DNA from: a virus
Length of the DNA stretch: 29,660 nt
Virus record (IMG/VR): IMGVR_UViG_3300022602_000306
Span: 1 to 29,660 of that record
Direction: 5' to 3' (one strand)
Position numbers and translations under genes: made by a program. This document shows positions 21,253 through 28,854 of the stretch, in pieces. The notes below the pieces were generated by a model, which was not told where the DNA came from, ran no database searches, and was given only the letters and a program-made list of their open reading frames with translations. Numbering within the stretch: the stretch's first letter is position 1; every line of letters starts with the position of its first letter.

Positions 21253-24200
21253 ATGGCTCAACTTAGTTCACCAGGCGTAAGCGTAACAGTAGTAGACGAA
21301 AGTTTCTACACACCACCTGCACCAGGTACAGTACCTTTAATTATCATTGCTTCACAAGCAAACAAAATGAATTCAGCTGGAACAGGCATTGCTCCAGGAA
21401 CCCTAGCGTCAAATGCTGGAACTGTATATTTGTTAACAAGTCAAATGGATCTTGGCAATACCTTTGGTGTTCCATACTTCCAAACTGACGCTGAAAACAA
21501 TCCAGTTAACGCAGGCGAACTAAACGAATATGGTTTACAAGCCGCTTATAGCTTCCTAGGAGTAAGCAGTCGTGCATACGTTGTACGTGCTAACTTAGAC
21601 ACTAGCCAGCTAATCGGAACTCCAACAATTCCAACAGGCGCACCTGCTGGAGGCACTTTCTGGCTTAACACATCAACTACACAATTTGGTGTATTTGAAT
21701 GGAACGCTAACCCAGCAACTGCAACAAACGGACAAACATTTATAGAGCAACAGTCAATTGGTAACTTAGTTGTTATCACTAACCCTGCTTATGTTAACAA
21801 CAGCACATACGCTCCATTACCAAGTTTTGGCGCACAAGGCGATTATGCTGTAGTAGCGTTAACAACATTAAACAAACTATGGTACAAGAAAGGCTTAACA
21901 AATACAGCCGCTGGTACATGGGTACAAGTTGGAACTTCAGCTTGGATTGCAAGCCGCCCAACAGCTACAGGTACTATTGCTAACCCAACATTATCTGCAA
22001 CTGGTACATCATTCACTGGTCAAATTAGTGGAACAACATTAAGTGTAACAGGAACTGTTACCGGTGGCCCATTGGCAATTGGTGATGTACTATCAGGCAC
22101 AAACCTTGTTGCTGGCACAACCGCAATTACTGCTGTAAACACATCAACTTTTACTGCTACAGTAAGCGGTACAACATTAACTGTAACTGGTTCTCCAGTT
22201 GGAACAATTACTGTTGGTATGGTAATTACAGGTACTAGCGTAACAGCAGGTTCATACATTACTGCATTAGGTACAGGTACAGGCGGAGCTGGTACTTATA
22301 CATTAAACCAAGCTACAACTGGCACTCCAACAACTGGTACAAGCTATACAGTTAACCCAACACAAACTGCGGCAAGCGGTACTATTACAACTGGTGGCGA
22401 TACATTAACACTTAACGGCACAATCTTTACAGGTGTTACAAGCGTTACTGCATTGGCAGCGGCTATTAACGAAGTTGCTCCAACTGGTGTTACAGCGGCA
22501 GCACTTAACGGTTATTTGAATTTGTATTCAAATGGTACAACAACTAACTCAACAACTGGTGCTATTACATTGTCAGGCACTATTGTAGCTAAAGTTGGTT
22601 TATCTTCGACTACATATCTATGCCCACAGTTTACAGCTAGTTCACATACAAGCATTCCTAACTATGGTAGCTATACCAATGCTAATACTGCTAACGGTGC
22701 TCCTACTGGTTCTGTATGGATTAAAACAACTTCAGTTAACTTAGGTTCTAACTGGATTATTGAACAATACAACTCATCAACTTCTAGTTGGGTAACACAA
22801 AATGCTCCATTATATGCAAGCAACTATGCGGCATTGGCAGCTCTAGACCCAACAGGCGGCGGTATTAATCTTTCATTAGATCAATTGTATGTAAAATATA
22901 ATGACGATGAGCAAACTCCACAATATGCAGATTGGAAAATTTACTATCGTAGTGGAGTAGGCCCAACAAGCGTAACTTCAAGCGTAATTACAGCAACTAC
23001 ATTTAATGCAAGCAGTTATTCATTTACAGCGGCAGCTAGCCAAATTGGTTCTAGCACATTACCATCAGCATCAACAGTATCATTTGTTGCTACTGGTTCA
23101 ACCGCAGATGCAACAACATTAATGACAGCATTATCAGCTGGTATTAGTGATCCACTAGTTTCGTTCACATTGAACGCTAATAACAGTATTACAATTACAC
23201 ATATTGCAGGCGGTGACATTTTATTTGTTGATGGTTTAAATACTCCATTAAGTAAAATCTTTACTCCAGGTACAACAGGTAACTGGAACTATACTGCTCC
23301 TAAAATTGATAACGCTTCTGGTGCAAGCTCAACAACTTATGTTATGAGTAACTGGGCAAGTACCGTTGGTACAAGCGGATTAGGTATTGCTACAGCTAGC
23401 GCAACTCCTCCAACAACTACTCCTGCAAGCGGAACATTATGGTATAATGATGGCATTGCTAACTTTGACATCATGATTAATGACGGTTCACTATGGCGTG
23501 GTTATTTGACAACACAAGCTAAAGCTATCAACAGCGCAGTTTACGCAAGTGGTAGCCAGTTATATACTGACCCAGCTGGTCCAATTGTTAGTGCTAGTCA
23601 GCCAACAACACAAGCCGCTGGTACTCCTTTAGCTAACGGTGATTTGTGGATTGATACTGCTACTATTGGCAAATTCCCACAAATCTTCAAGTACAACAGC
23701 TTAACAGGCAAGTGGGTATTGATTAATAATACAGATCATACAACAGGCAACGGCATTGTATTTGCTGACGCACGTTGGAGTGACCAATCATCTTTAGCCA
23801 CAGTACAAACAGGGCTAGGTGCTCCAGATGCTATTTCAACATTGTTGTTAAGCAGTTTCGTTGACCCAGATTGTATTAGTCCAGCATTGTATCCAAAAGG
23901 TACATTATTGTTTAACTTACGTCGTAGCGATTACAACGTTAAGAAATATGTTACTGGTTATATCAATACTTCAACTTACAACACACAATACAGCGGTACA
24001 TATCCAGTAGGCGCAGGTCAGTTAATGACTAACTATTATCCAGATCGTTGGGTAAGCGATGCGGCAAACGATACAAACGGTGTTGGTCGTTTTGGTGCAT
24101 GGGCACAACGTCAAGTTGTTGTCCAAGCTCTAACAGCTACAATCGAAAGCAATCAAAATATTCGTCAACCAGACACAGTTATTTTCAACTTACTAAGTTG

Positions 24201-25047
24201 CCCAGGTTATTTAGAAGTAGCAAGTGCAATGGTTGGTTTGAATACTGACAACGGTTTATCAGCATTCATCGTTCACGATACACCAGCTCATTTGACACCA
24301 GATGCAACAACACTAAGCAACTGGGGTAACAATACAGCAGGTGCGGCAGTTGACGGTTACAACGGTTTAATCTTTACAGATGCATACTCAGCAATTTATT
24401 ACCCATGGGGCTATTCACAAGACTTGTTAGGTAATGATATTGTTGTTCCTCCAAGTCACATTATGTTGCGTACAATCGCTCTTAGCGATAACGTTTCTTA
24501 TCCATGGTTTGCACCAGCTGGTGTACGTCGCGGTGGTGTAACAAACGCAAGTAGTGTAGGTTATGTTGATGTAAACACTGGCGAGTTTAACACAGTTGCA
24601 TTGAATCAAGGACAACGTGATACACTAGCAGGAATCCATGTAAACCCAATTACATATCTTGCAGGAACAGGTTTAGTAGCTTATGGACAGTACACACGTC
24701 AACTAGTTGCTAGCAGTTTAGATCGTATCAACGTAGCACGTTTGGTAATTTATCTACGTTATCAATTGAATAAGATTGCAAAACCTTATATCTTTGAACC
24801 AAATGATACTATCACACGTAATCAAATCAAACAACAAATCGAAGCAATGTTATTAGAGTTAACAGCTCAACGTGCATTGTATGACTTCTTGGTAGTGTGC
24901 GATACTTCAAATAACACACCAGCTAGAATTGATGCAAGCGAATTACACGTTGACATCGCTATCGAACCAGTTAAGGCAGTTGAATTCATTTATATTCCAT
25001 TGCGCTTAGAAAATACTGGAGCCATCAAAGGCCTTGGTGGGAAATAA
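21253..25047 (+). CDS. gp18: Tail sheath protein gp18, greatly enlarged (1264 aa)
   Basis: The frame is open to 21169, but GGAGATTACAAT before the ATG at 21253 and the typical sheath N-terminus (MAQLSSPGVSVTVVDES) fix the start. The C-terminal ~430 residues are classical gp18: YPKGTLLFNLRRSDYNVKKY, FNLLSCPGYLEVASAMVGLN, YPWFAPAGVRRGGV, SSLDRINVARLVIYLRYQLN, FEPNDTITRNQI, and VCDTSNNTPARIDASELHVD. Sheath subunits polymerise around the tube and contract to drive it into the host. T4 gp18 has 659 residues; the excess lies between ~122 and ~830, part of it being LWYxDT-type modules I recall from cyanophage sheaths. The block ~180-720 adds Ig-like TVGMVITGTSVTAGSYITAL repeats and a Flagellin_IN-like stretch at ~378-450. 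These should face outward, because the core is conserved. Confidence 0.97.
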   Translation: MAQLSSPGVSVTVVDESFYTPPAPGTVPLIIIASQANKMNSAGTGIAPGTLASNAGTVYLLTSQMDLGNTFGVPYFQTDAENNPVNAGELNEYGLQAAYSFLGVSSRAYVVRANLDTSQLIGTPTIPTGAPAGGTFWLNTSTTQFGVFEWNANPATATNGQTFIEQQSIGNLVVITNPAYVNNSTYAPLPSFGAQGDYAVVALTTLNKLWYKKGLTNTAAGTWVQVGTSAWIASRPTATGTIANPTLSATGTSFTGQISGTTLSVTGTVTGGPLAIGDVLSGTNLVAGTTAITAVNTSTFTATVSGTTLTVTGSPVGTITVGMVITGTSVTAGSYITALGTGTGGAGTYTLNQATTGTPTTGTSYTVNPTQTAASGTITTGGDTLTLNGTIFTGVTSVTALAAAINEVAPTGVTAAALNGYLNLYSNGTTTNSTTGAITLSGTIVAKVGLSSTTYLCPQFTASSHTSIPNYGSYTNANTANGAPTGSVWIKTTSVNLGSNWIIEQYNSSTSSWVTQNAPLYASNYAALAALDPTGGGINLSLDQLYVKYNDDEQTPQYADWKIYYRSGVGPTSVTSSVITATTFNASSYSFTAAASQIGSSTLPSASTVSFVATGSTADATTLMTALSAGISDPLVSFTLNANNSITITHIAGGDILFVDGLNTPLSKIFTPGTTGNWNYTAPKIDNASGASSTTYVMSNWASTVGTSGLGIATASATPPTTTPASGTLWYNDGIANFDIMINDGSLWRGYLTTQAKAINSAVYASGSQLYTDPAGPIVSASQPTTQAAGTPLANGDLWIDTATIGKFPQIFKYNSLTGKWVLINNTDHTTGNGIVFADARWSDQSSLATVQTGLGAPDAISTLLLSSFVDPDCISPALYPKGTLLFNLRRSDYNVKKYVTGYINTSTYNTQYSGTYPVGAGQLMTNYYPDRWVSDAANDTNGVGRFGAWAQRQVVVQALTATIESNQNIRQPDTVIFNLLSCPGYLEVASAMVGLNTDNGLSAFIVHDTPAHLTPDATTLSNWGNNTAGAAVDGYNGLIFTDAYSAIYYPWGYSQDLLGNDIVVPPSHIMLRTIALSDNVSYPWFAPAGVRRGGVTNASSVGYVDVNTGEFNTVALNQGQRDTLAGIHVNPITYLAGTGLVAYGQYTRQLVASSLDRINVARLVIYLRYQLNKIAKPYIFEPNDTITRNQIKQQIEAMLLELTAQRALYDFLVVCDTSNNTPARIDASELHVDIAIEPVKAVEFIYIPLRLENTGAIKGLGGK

Positions 25048-25060
25048 TTAGGAGAACATT

Positions 25061-25690
25061 ATGGCAATTGCGGCACTATCAAATTTTACAGTACCTTTAG
25101 CATCAGACCAAAGCGCATCAACACAAGGTATGTTGATGCCGAAACTGAAGTATCGCTTCAGAATCAGCTTTGAGAATTTTGGTTCAGGCAACAGTACTAC
25201 AGAACTAACTAAACAAGTGGCCGAGGCAGCTCGTCCAAGTGTTAAGTTTGCAGATCAGAAAATTGAAGTTTATAACTCAGTTATTCACTATGCTGGTAAA
25301 CCAGCATGGGATCCTATTGCTATCAAGTTACGTGATGACGTTACAAACGCCGTTACTACATTAGTTGGCGAACAGAATCAGAAACAATTTGACTTCTTTG
25401 AACAAAGCTCTGCGGCTTCAGCAGGTGACTACAAGTTTACAATGCGTATTGAAATTCTAGATGGCGGTAACGGATCTAGTACTCCAACAGCATTAGAAAC
25501 ATGGGAATGTTACGGTTGCTACTTAGTTTCAACAAACTATCAAGATTTAAAATACAGTGACCAAGGTCCTGTAATGATTGATCTTAGCATCCAATTTGAC
25601 AATGCAGTACAAGTTGGTCCAGTAGGTGCAATTGGATCTCCAACATCAGTACAGACTTTCCCAGGCGGTACAAACGCTTTAGGTGCTTAA
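25061..25690 (+). CDS. gp19: Tail tube protein gp19, 209 aa
   Basis: AGGAGAAC precedes the ATG 13 bp after the sheath stop, the usual 18-19 order of T4. The sequence follows the gp19 pattern: MLMPKLKYRFRISFENFG, EAARPSVKFADQKIEVYNS, HYAGKPAWDPIAIKLRDDV, then YKFTMRIEILDGG, ALETWECYGCYLVSTNYQDL and PVMIDLSIQFDNAV. gp19 hexamers stack into the tube through which DNA passes. T4 gp19 has 163 residues; the extra length here is mainly a Gly/Ser insertion and a short C-terminal extension. A strong terminator follows directly, consistent with a high-copy transcript ending here. Confidence 0.96.
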   Translation: MAIAALSNFTVPLASDQSASTQGMLMPKLKYRFRISFENFGSGNSTTELTKQVAEAARPSVKFADQKIEVYNSVIHYAGKPAWDPIAIKLRDDVTNAVTTLVGEQNQKQFDFFEQSSAASAGDYKFTMRIEILDGGNGSSTPTALETWECYGCYLVSTNYQDLKYSDQGPVMIDLSIQFDNAVQVGPVGAIGSPTSVQTFPGGTNALGA

Positions 25691-25695
25691 TAACT

Positions 25696-25718
25696 AAAAC
25701 CCACTTCGGTGGGTTTTA
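25696..25718 (+). terminator. Rho-independent terminator after gp19
   Basis: CCCAC-TTCG-GTGGG with A4 on the left and T4 on the right forms a UUCG-capped stem five bases after the tube stop codon. It ends the sheath-tube transcript. Confidence 0.93.
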
Positions 25719-25754
25719 TTATAGGTATTCATTAAGTGCGTAGTTTATTATTTC

Positions 25755-25762
25755 GATAAATA
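25755..25762 (+). promoter_or_regulatory. Late promoter box for the tube-like paralogue (GATAAATA)
   Basis: GATAAATAATTGT matches the T4 late consensus at 7 of 8 bases. The box ends six bases before the ATG at 25768, so the inferred start site falls on the start codon. Confidence 0.7.
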
Positions 25763-25767
25763 ATTGT

Positions 25768-26907
25768 ATGGCATTCACACCTAATTCTTATCTTAATGAA
25801 ACGCAAACTGGCCCTAATCAAGGCCCTGAAATCTTACGAGATCAGCAACATGCGGCACGGTTATTTAACGCTGACCAATTTAGACTAGCTCCTAAAAGTA
25901 AGTTTTTATTCCATGTTGCATTTGGAATTAACCCATCATGTGTGCGTAATCCGGCGATTATTAATACCTATGGACAAGAAATTAATATGCTAGTTAAGGC
26001 AGTAGACTTACCAAGTTATACTGTTCAAACAGAAGTTCTTAATCAATACAACAGAAAAAAAGTTGTACAATATCAGCACAAGCCTGGTGAAATATCACTT
26101 AAATTCCATGATGATAACATGGGTTTAATTAACCAACTGTGGCAAAATTATTATAGTTACTATTATGCAGACTCATCAACTGCAACGGTTCCAGGTGCGT
26201 TTTCTAGAAATGCAACTAAAGCATTTAGTAGTATTCCTGCTAATTACGGATTCGATGCAGGCAGTACTGTACCATTTTTTAATTATATTAAAATTTATCA
26301 GATGGCTAGACATGAATATGTCTGCTATCAGTTATGGAATCCAATCATACAATCGTGGAATCATAACAAATTAAGTTATAGCGATGGCGGTGTAAATGAT
26401 TTTGATATGAAACTTCAATTCGAAGCAGTGAGTTATAGTGTAGGTGCTGTAGCGGCAGACATGCCAGAAGGCTTTGGTGTAACACATTATGATACCACTC
26501 TTAGTCCATTGCAAGCTAATACTTCGGCCGGAGGATCTCCATCTACAGGTGCAGGCGGTCCTAGCTTTGTAACAACATTAGATTCAACGGGACTTGCCGC
26601 TGGAGCATTATCGACAGCCATTGCACAAGTTAACACATATCAAAACGCACAATCATCAAGTAGCCCATTAAGTGGTGCGGCAGGTGTTATTGGCGCGGCG
26701 GCAGGTGTAGCAGGTGTCATTGGCATTGGTTCAAGCCTGCTAAGTACAGCAGGTGGCTTATCTGGAATTAGTTTCCCAGGAGCAGGCGCAATCGGTGACG
26801 CAGTATCAGGTATTGGCGGAGCGATTAGTGATGTTGCATCTGGAGTCGGCAGCGCAATTAGCGATGCGGCTTCTAGTGTAAGTGACGCAGTTTCAAGTTT
26901 ATTTTAA
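25768..26907 (+). CDS. gp19-family tail-tube-like protein with glycine-rich C-terminus, 379 aa
   Basis: The first ~240 residues have tail-tube-family features: LAPKSKFLFHVAFGINP, INMLVKAVDLPSYTVQTEVL, KKVVQYQHKPGEISLKFHDD, and FDMKLQFEAVSYSVGAV near the end of the domain. In T4, gp19, gp54 and gp48 share this fold and build the tube and its baseplate junction. This larger paralogue is likely a tube-end or baseplate-junction protein (inference). Residues ~240-300 are a Gly/Ser/Thr linker. Residues ~300-379 are Gly/Ala/Ser-rich with regular glycines (AGVIGAAAGVAGVIGIGSSL) and repeats of the type AISDVASGVG / AISDAASSVS. No Shine-Dalgarno is seen; a late box ends six bases before the ATG. Which T4 gene it replaces is uncertain. 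Confidence 0.78.
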   Translation: MAFTPNSYLNETQTGPNQGPEILRDQQHAARLFNADQFRLAPKSKFLFHVAFGINPSCVRNPAIINTYGQEINMLVKAVDLPSYTVQTEVLNQYNRKKVVQYQHKPGEISLKFHDDNMGLINQLWQNYYSYYYADSSTATVPGAFSRNATKAFSSIPANYGFDAGSTVPFFNYIKIYQMARHEYVCYQLWNPIIQSWNHNKLSYSDGGVNDFDMKLQFEAVSYSVGAVAADMPEGFGVTHYDTTLSPLQANTSAGGSPSTGAGGPSFVTTLDSTGLAAGALSTAIAQVNTYQNAQSSSSPLSGAAGVIGAAAGVAGVIGIGSSLLSTAGGLSGISFPGAGAIGDAVSGIGGAISDVASGVGSAISDAASSVSDAVSSLF

Positions 26908-26910
26908 TAT

Positions 26911-27276
26911 ATGACAGCATCTAATTTACCTTTATCCGCAGTAAACGGAAGTACCGTAAAAACATTCTTTGACAATCTAAGTCAAGCACCTATGAGCTTT
27001 CCAGCAGGACAGATCGATGCAGTGACTGGATTTTTTATCAAGCGTGGATTTGACTCAACAGGTGCAGGTTCAGTTGCAATCGTGTTGCTAAGACAAGCAA
27101 GGACTGAAAATGTCAATGTTTTTACTTTATTAGATTCCTTAAAGGGATTAACCGATGTACAACTTAGCCAAGTTGTAGCACAAGTGCTAAACGCTAGTAG
27201 AGACAGAACTAGTTTGTTAGGGTTTAGGACTGCTCCTATCACTAACACGTACGAAGCACGTAACATTTTAATCTAA
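26911..27276 (+). CDS. Conserved-looking small protein between tube-like gene and gp4, 121 aa
   Basis: The ATG is three bases after the stop of the upstream gene, with no Shine-Dalgarno, so re-initiation is likely. The product looks globular and mixed alpha/beta: a helix around STVKTFFDNL, a hydrophobic strand GSVAIVLLRQAR, helices FTLLDSLKGLTDVQLSQVVA, and a conserved-looking end (GFRTAPITNTYEARNIL). There is no signal peptide or membrane helix. I cannot assign a T4 number. The position, between tube-type and head-completion genes, suggests a structural or assembly role in the tail or neck. This is inferred from context only. Confidence 0.72.
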   Translation: MTASNLPLSAVNGSTVKTFFDNLSQAPMSFPAGQIDAVTGFFIKRGFDSTGAGSVAIVLLRQARTENVNVFTLLDSLKGLTDVQLSQVVAQVLNASRDRTSLLGFRTAPITNTYEARNILI

Positions 27277-27277
27277 T

Positions 27278-27706
27278 ATGGCTAAGTTTGCACGTGGCAA
27301 ATTTGTAATGAAGCACCCTGAGAAATATGTAGGGACTAAGGTTCCTACTTATCGTAGTAGCTGGGAATGGAGCTTTATGAATTTTTGCGATAACAACAAG
27401 GCAATCCAAAAATGGGCAAGTGAAGCAATTCAAATTCCCTACAGAGATCCATTAACTGAACGCCAAACGGTATATGTCCCAGATTTCTTTATACAGTATG
27501 TGGACAAGTATGGTAAAGTTTCTACCGAATTAATCGAAATTAAGCCCGCTAGTCAAACAGTTTTAGAACGTGTGGGCAAAAACAAGTTCAATCAAGCACA
27601 GTACGTTAAGAATCAAGCCAAATGGGCCGCCGCCAGCTTATGGTGCAGACAGCAGGGCATTAAGTTCCGTATTCTTAATGAAAATGATATATTCAGTCAG
27701 ACATAA
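27278..27706 (+). CDS. gp4: Head completion nuclease gp4, 142 aa
   Basis: The protein aligns end to end with T4 gp4 (150 aa): MAKFARGKFVMKHPEKYVG, YRSSWEWSFMNFCD, QIPYRDPLTE, YVPDFFIQY, then ELIEIKP. The PD at residues 68-69 and E87-x-K89 form a PD-(D/E)xK nuclease signature, and the N-terminal Glu30 may complete the site. In T4, gp4 acts in head completion after DNA packaging, before neck attachment. The ATG comes one base after the upstream stop (TAATATG) without a Shine-Dalgarno, pointing to translational coupling. It is followed after 14 bp by the gp16 gene, so packaging and head-sealing functions are clustered here. Confidence 0.92.
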   Translation: MAKFARGKFVMKHPEKYVGTKVPTYRSSWEWSFMNFCDNNKAIQKWASEAIQIPYRDPLTERQTVYVPDFFIQYVDKYGKVSTELIEIKPASQTVLERVGKNKFNQAQYVKNQAKWAAASLWCRQQGIKFRILNENDIFSQT

Positions 27707-27720
27707 GCATAAGTAGTATT

Positions 27721-28200
27721 ATGACTAAAAAACTTGAAGAACTACTTAATCTTCCCGAAAGTAAAAAAATTATTAAGGAAGAAGAAAAACAACAAAAGCG
27801 CGAAGTAGCGGCTCCGTTCATCCGTGACATACACGAGTTTGATAAGATTTCAGCGGCATTACCCCCGGTAAAAGGCCTTGGCGATGCAAGCGATAGTGAA
27901 TTTGACGACTTAGCTAAAAAAGCTACAGAGGCGTATGATGATTTAATGGACTTGGGCATGAACGTTGAAGCACGTTATAGTGCCCGCTTGTTTGAAGTTG
28001 CGGCTAGTATGTTAAAAAATGCTGTAGATGCAAAAAGTGCCAAGATTGATAAAAAGCTCAAAATGATTGAACTACAGCTTAAGAAACAAAAGTTGGACAA
28101 TGATGCCAATAGTTCAGACGATGGCGTTACAATTCAAGGCGATGGTGTTATTATTACAGATCGTAATAGCCTAATAGAAAAATTAAAGAATTTGAAATAA
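27721..28200 (+). CDS. gp16: Small terminase subunit gp16, 159 aa
   Basis: The length and layout match T4 gp16 (164 aa). An N-terminal charged helix (LEELLNLPESKKIIKEEEK) is followed by the central oligomerisation region with long helices (DLAKKATEAYDDLMDLGMNV; ARYSARLFEVAASMLKNAV; KIDKKLKMIELQLKKQKLD). The C-terminal tail is short and acidic/polar. gp16 rings regulate the gp17 packaging motor and DNA cutting. gp17 is not in the window. The ATG lacks a strong Shine-Dalgarno and lies 14 bp after gp4. The stop codon is part of a late promoter box for the next gene. I rate the assignment high because of the ARxxEVxxxML pattern and neighbours, but it rests on memory of the family. Confidence 0.85.
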   Translation: MTKKLEELLNLPESKKIIKEEEKQQKREVAAPFIRDIHEFDKISAALPPVKGLGDASDSEFDDLAKKATEAYDDLMDLGMNVEARYSARLFEVAASMLKNAVDAKSAKIDKKLKMIELQLKKQKLDNDANSSDDGVTIQGDGVIITDRNSLIEKLKNLK

Positions 28201-28203
28201 ATA
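28196..28203 (+). promoter_or_regulatory. Late promoter box overlapping the gp16 stop (AATAAATA)
   Basis: AATAAATACAATACT closely follows the T4 late consensus TATAAATAC. Its TAA is the gp16 stop codon. The inferred start near 28209 leaves a ~13-base leader with AGGATT as ribosome-binding site before the ATG at 28222. Confidence 0.7.
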
Positions 28204-28221
28204 CAATACTAGGATTACACT

Positions 28222-28854
28222 ATGAAATCATTTAAAGAATACTTGACAGAAAGCAAAAAAGTTTACGAATTTAAGGTAAAAATCATCGGTGAATGTCCGA
28301 AAGATTGCTCTGCAAAAATTAAAGCCGCATTATCACAATATCATGTGAATGCAGTCAGCGAAGGCAAACGTACACCTGTACAGATGAATCATTCATCTTT
28401 CCCAGAACACAAAAACATCGAAATGAGTATTTTCGATGTTGCAACAAGTTACCCAGCAACAAGCGTACAAATTCGAGATTTGATTGCACACGGCCTAGGT
28501 AAAAGTATTTCAGAAGTTCAAGCATTAACTACACTTGAAGCAGAAGAACTTGTAATTAATCATCAGCATGACCAACGTACAGGCAATGCAATCGTTGGAA
28601 CAATCCAAGATGCTAGCGATAACAGTAGCTTGGTTGGCGACAAATATAATTTAAGTTTCTTAAAAGAATTAAACAAAGAAAAACATCAAGGTACCCAGTA
28701 CAAAGGTTACAATGATGAAATTCTAGCAGACAGCGTTCCAGGACTTGCTCCTGAATATCGTAAGACTAAAGAAAGCACAGTTGAAAAAGCTCATCGTAGC
28801 CCTGTTGCTAAACGCGGTGATGACATCGGCAAACAAGCTATAAGGATGAAATAA
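28222..28854 (+). CDS. Probable internal head protein with capsid-targeting N-terminus, 210 aa
   Basis: The N-terminus MKSFKEYLTES closely resembles the capsid-targeting peptide of T4 internal proteins (MKTYQEFIAEA type). LTE at residues 8-10 fits the prohead protease gp21 cleavage rule (L/I-x-E). The rest is unknown: a compact domain (EFKVKIIGECPKDCSAKIKA; NIEMSIFDVATSYPA), then a Lys-rich, probably flexible end (EYRKTKESTVEKAHRSPVAK). A basic tail suits DNA-associated internal proteins. A late box and AGGA leader serve the gene. It ends TAATG with the next gene, so the two are coupled. Co-packaging into the head is inference; the family is otherwise not recognised. Confidence 0.75.
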   Translation: MKSFKEYLTESKKVYEFKVKIIGECPKDCSAKIKAALSQYHVNAVSEGKRTPVQMNHSSFPEHKNIEMSIFDVATSYPATSVQIRDLIAHGLGKSISEVQALTTLEAEELVINHQHDQRTGNAIVGTIQDASDNSSLVGDKYNLSFLKELNKEKHQGTQYKGYNDEILADSVPGLAPEYRKTKESTVEKAHRSPVAKRGDDIGKQAIRMK

